Assembly: GCA_009827205.1 (NCBI GenBank)
Contig: WUAK01000010.1
Location: forward strand, 1-20,597
Direction of reading: 5' to 3'
Source of the DNA: Phycisphaeraceae bacterium
Lineage (GTDB): Bacteria > Planctomycetota > Phycisphaerae > Phycisphaerales > UBA1924
Length of the DNA: 20,597 nucleotides
The notes under the pieces were generated by a model. The model made no database searches. It was not told the DNA's origin and worked only from the letters and a program-made list of their open reading frames with translations. Of this stretch, positions 20,587-20,597 are shown piece after piece. Made by a program: the position numbers and the translations under genes. Each line of letters begins with the position of its first letter. Position 1 is the stretch's first letter.

Positions 20587-20597
20587 TCAGATCTCAG

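Noticed and set aside
1..20597. tRNA, rRNA, CRISPR arrays, insertion sequences and attachment sites
   Set aside because: No cloverleaf-like gene, spaced repeat array, transposase or flanking duplications were seen; the Xer recombinase looks like housekeeping rather than an element integrase, as no element genes surround it.

Overview
This window is a GC-rich bacterial chromosome segment. Its left two thirds (about 1-13,570) is a large, tightly packed flagellar operon on the + strand. The order is flgE(3' end)-flbD-motA-motB-fliL-fliN-fliO-fliP-fliQ-fliR-flhB-flhA-flhF-flhG-(two-TM protein)-fliA/whiG-type sigma factor. From memory, this order resembles the long flagellar operons of spirochaetes and Gram-positives more than the dispersed enterobacterial layout. 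The gene content (FlbD, a PomA/PomB-like stator, PD40-propeller lipoproteins, GTG/TTG starts) fits a free-living Gram-negative with an outer membrane. I favour a marine planctomycete of the Phycisphaerae type, but that is inference and no rRNA is present to prove it.

The flagellar genes cover the hook (FlgE), the stator (MotA/MotB) with its partner FliL, one C-ring protein (FliN), the whole membrane export gate (FliO, FliP, FliQ, FliR, FlhB, FlhA), the number/placement pair (FlhF SRP-type GTPase and FlhG MinD-type ATPase with an N-terminal DQAxxLR activator motif), and a sigma-28-family factor. Several junctions overlap (fliO/fliP ATGA, fliR/flhB 8 bp, flhF/flhG GTGA). fliM, normally found between fliL and fliN in operons of this order, is absent; about 146 bp with an iterated GCGCAG motif lies there instead. 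A strong intrinsic terminator at 13,596-13,631 closes the block.

The right third (13,650-20,597) is housekeeping and envelope DNA. folK (folate synthesis) overlaps a secreted two-domain protein of unknown role. That gene converges on a minus-strand xerC/xerD-type recombinase with stop codons that abut exactly (TGATCA). Upstream on the minus strand lie a lipoprotein with a TolB-N/CsgG-like domain and, before it, a PD40 beta-propeller lipoprotein, separated by a terminator. After a 312-bp gene-free stretch comes a 95-aa minus-strand protein divergent from a TIM-barrel-like protein, which is followed by nuoC (complex I). The 113-bp divergent region and the xerC leader carry strong inverted repeats.

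No mobile elements, CRISPR arrays, tRNAs or rRNAs were seen. The most interesting points are the missing fliM with an acidic-tailed FliN, the uncharacterised two-TM protein between flhG and the sigma gene, a possible 'split TolB' lipoprotein pair, and structured leaders in front of the sigma factor, xerC and the 95-aa gene.
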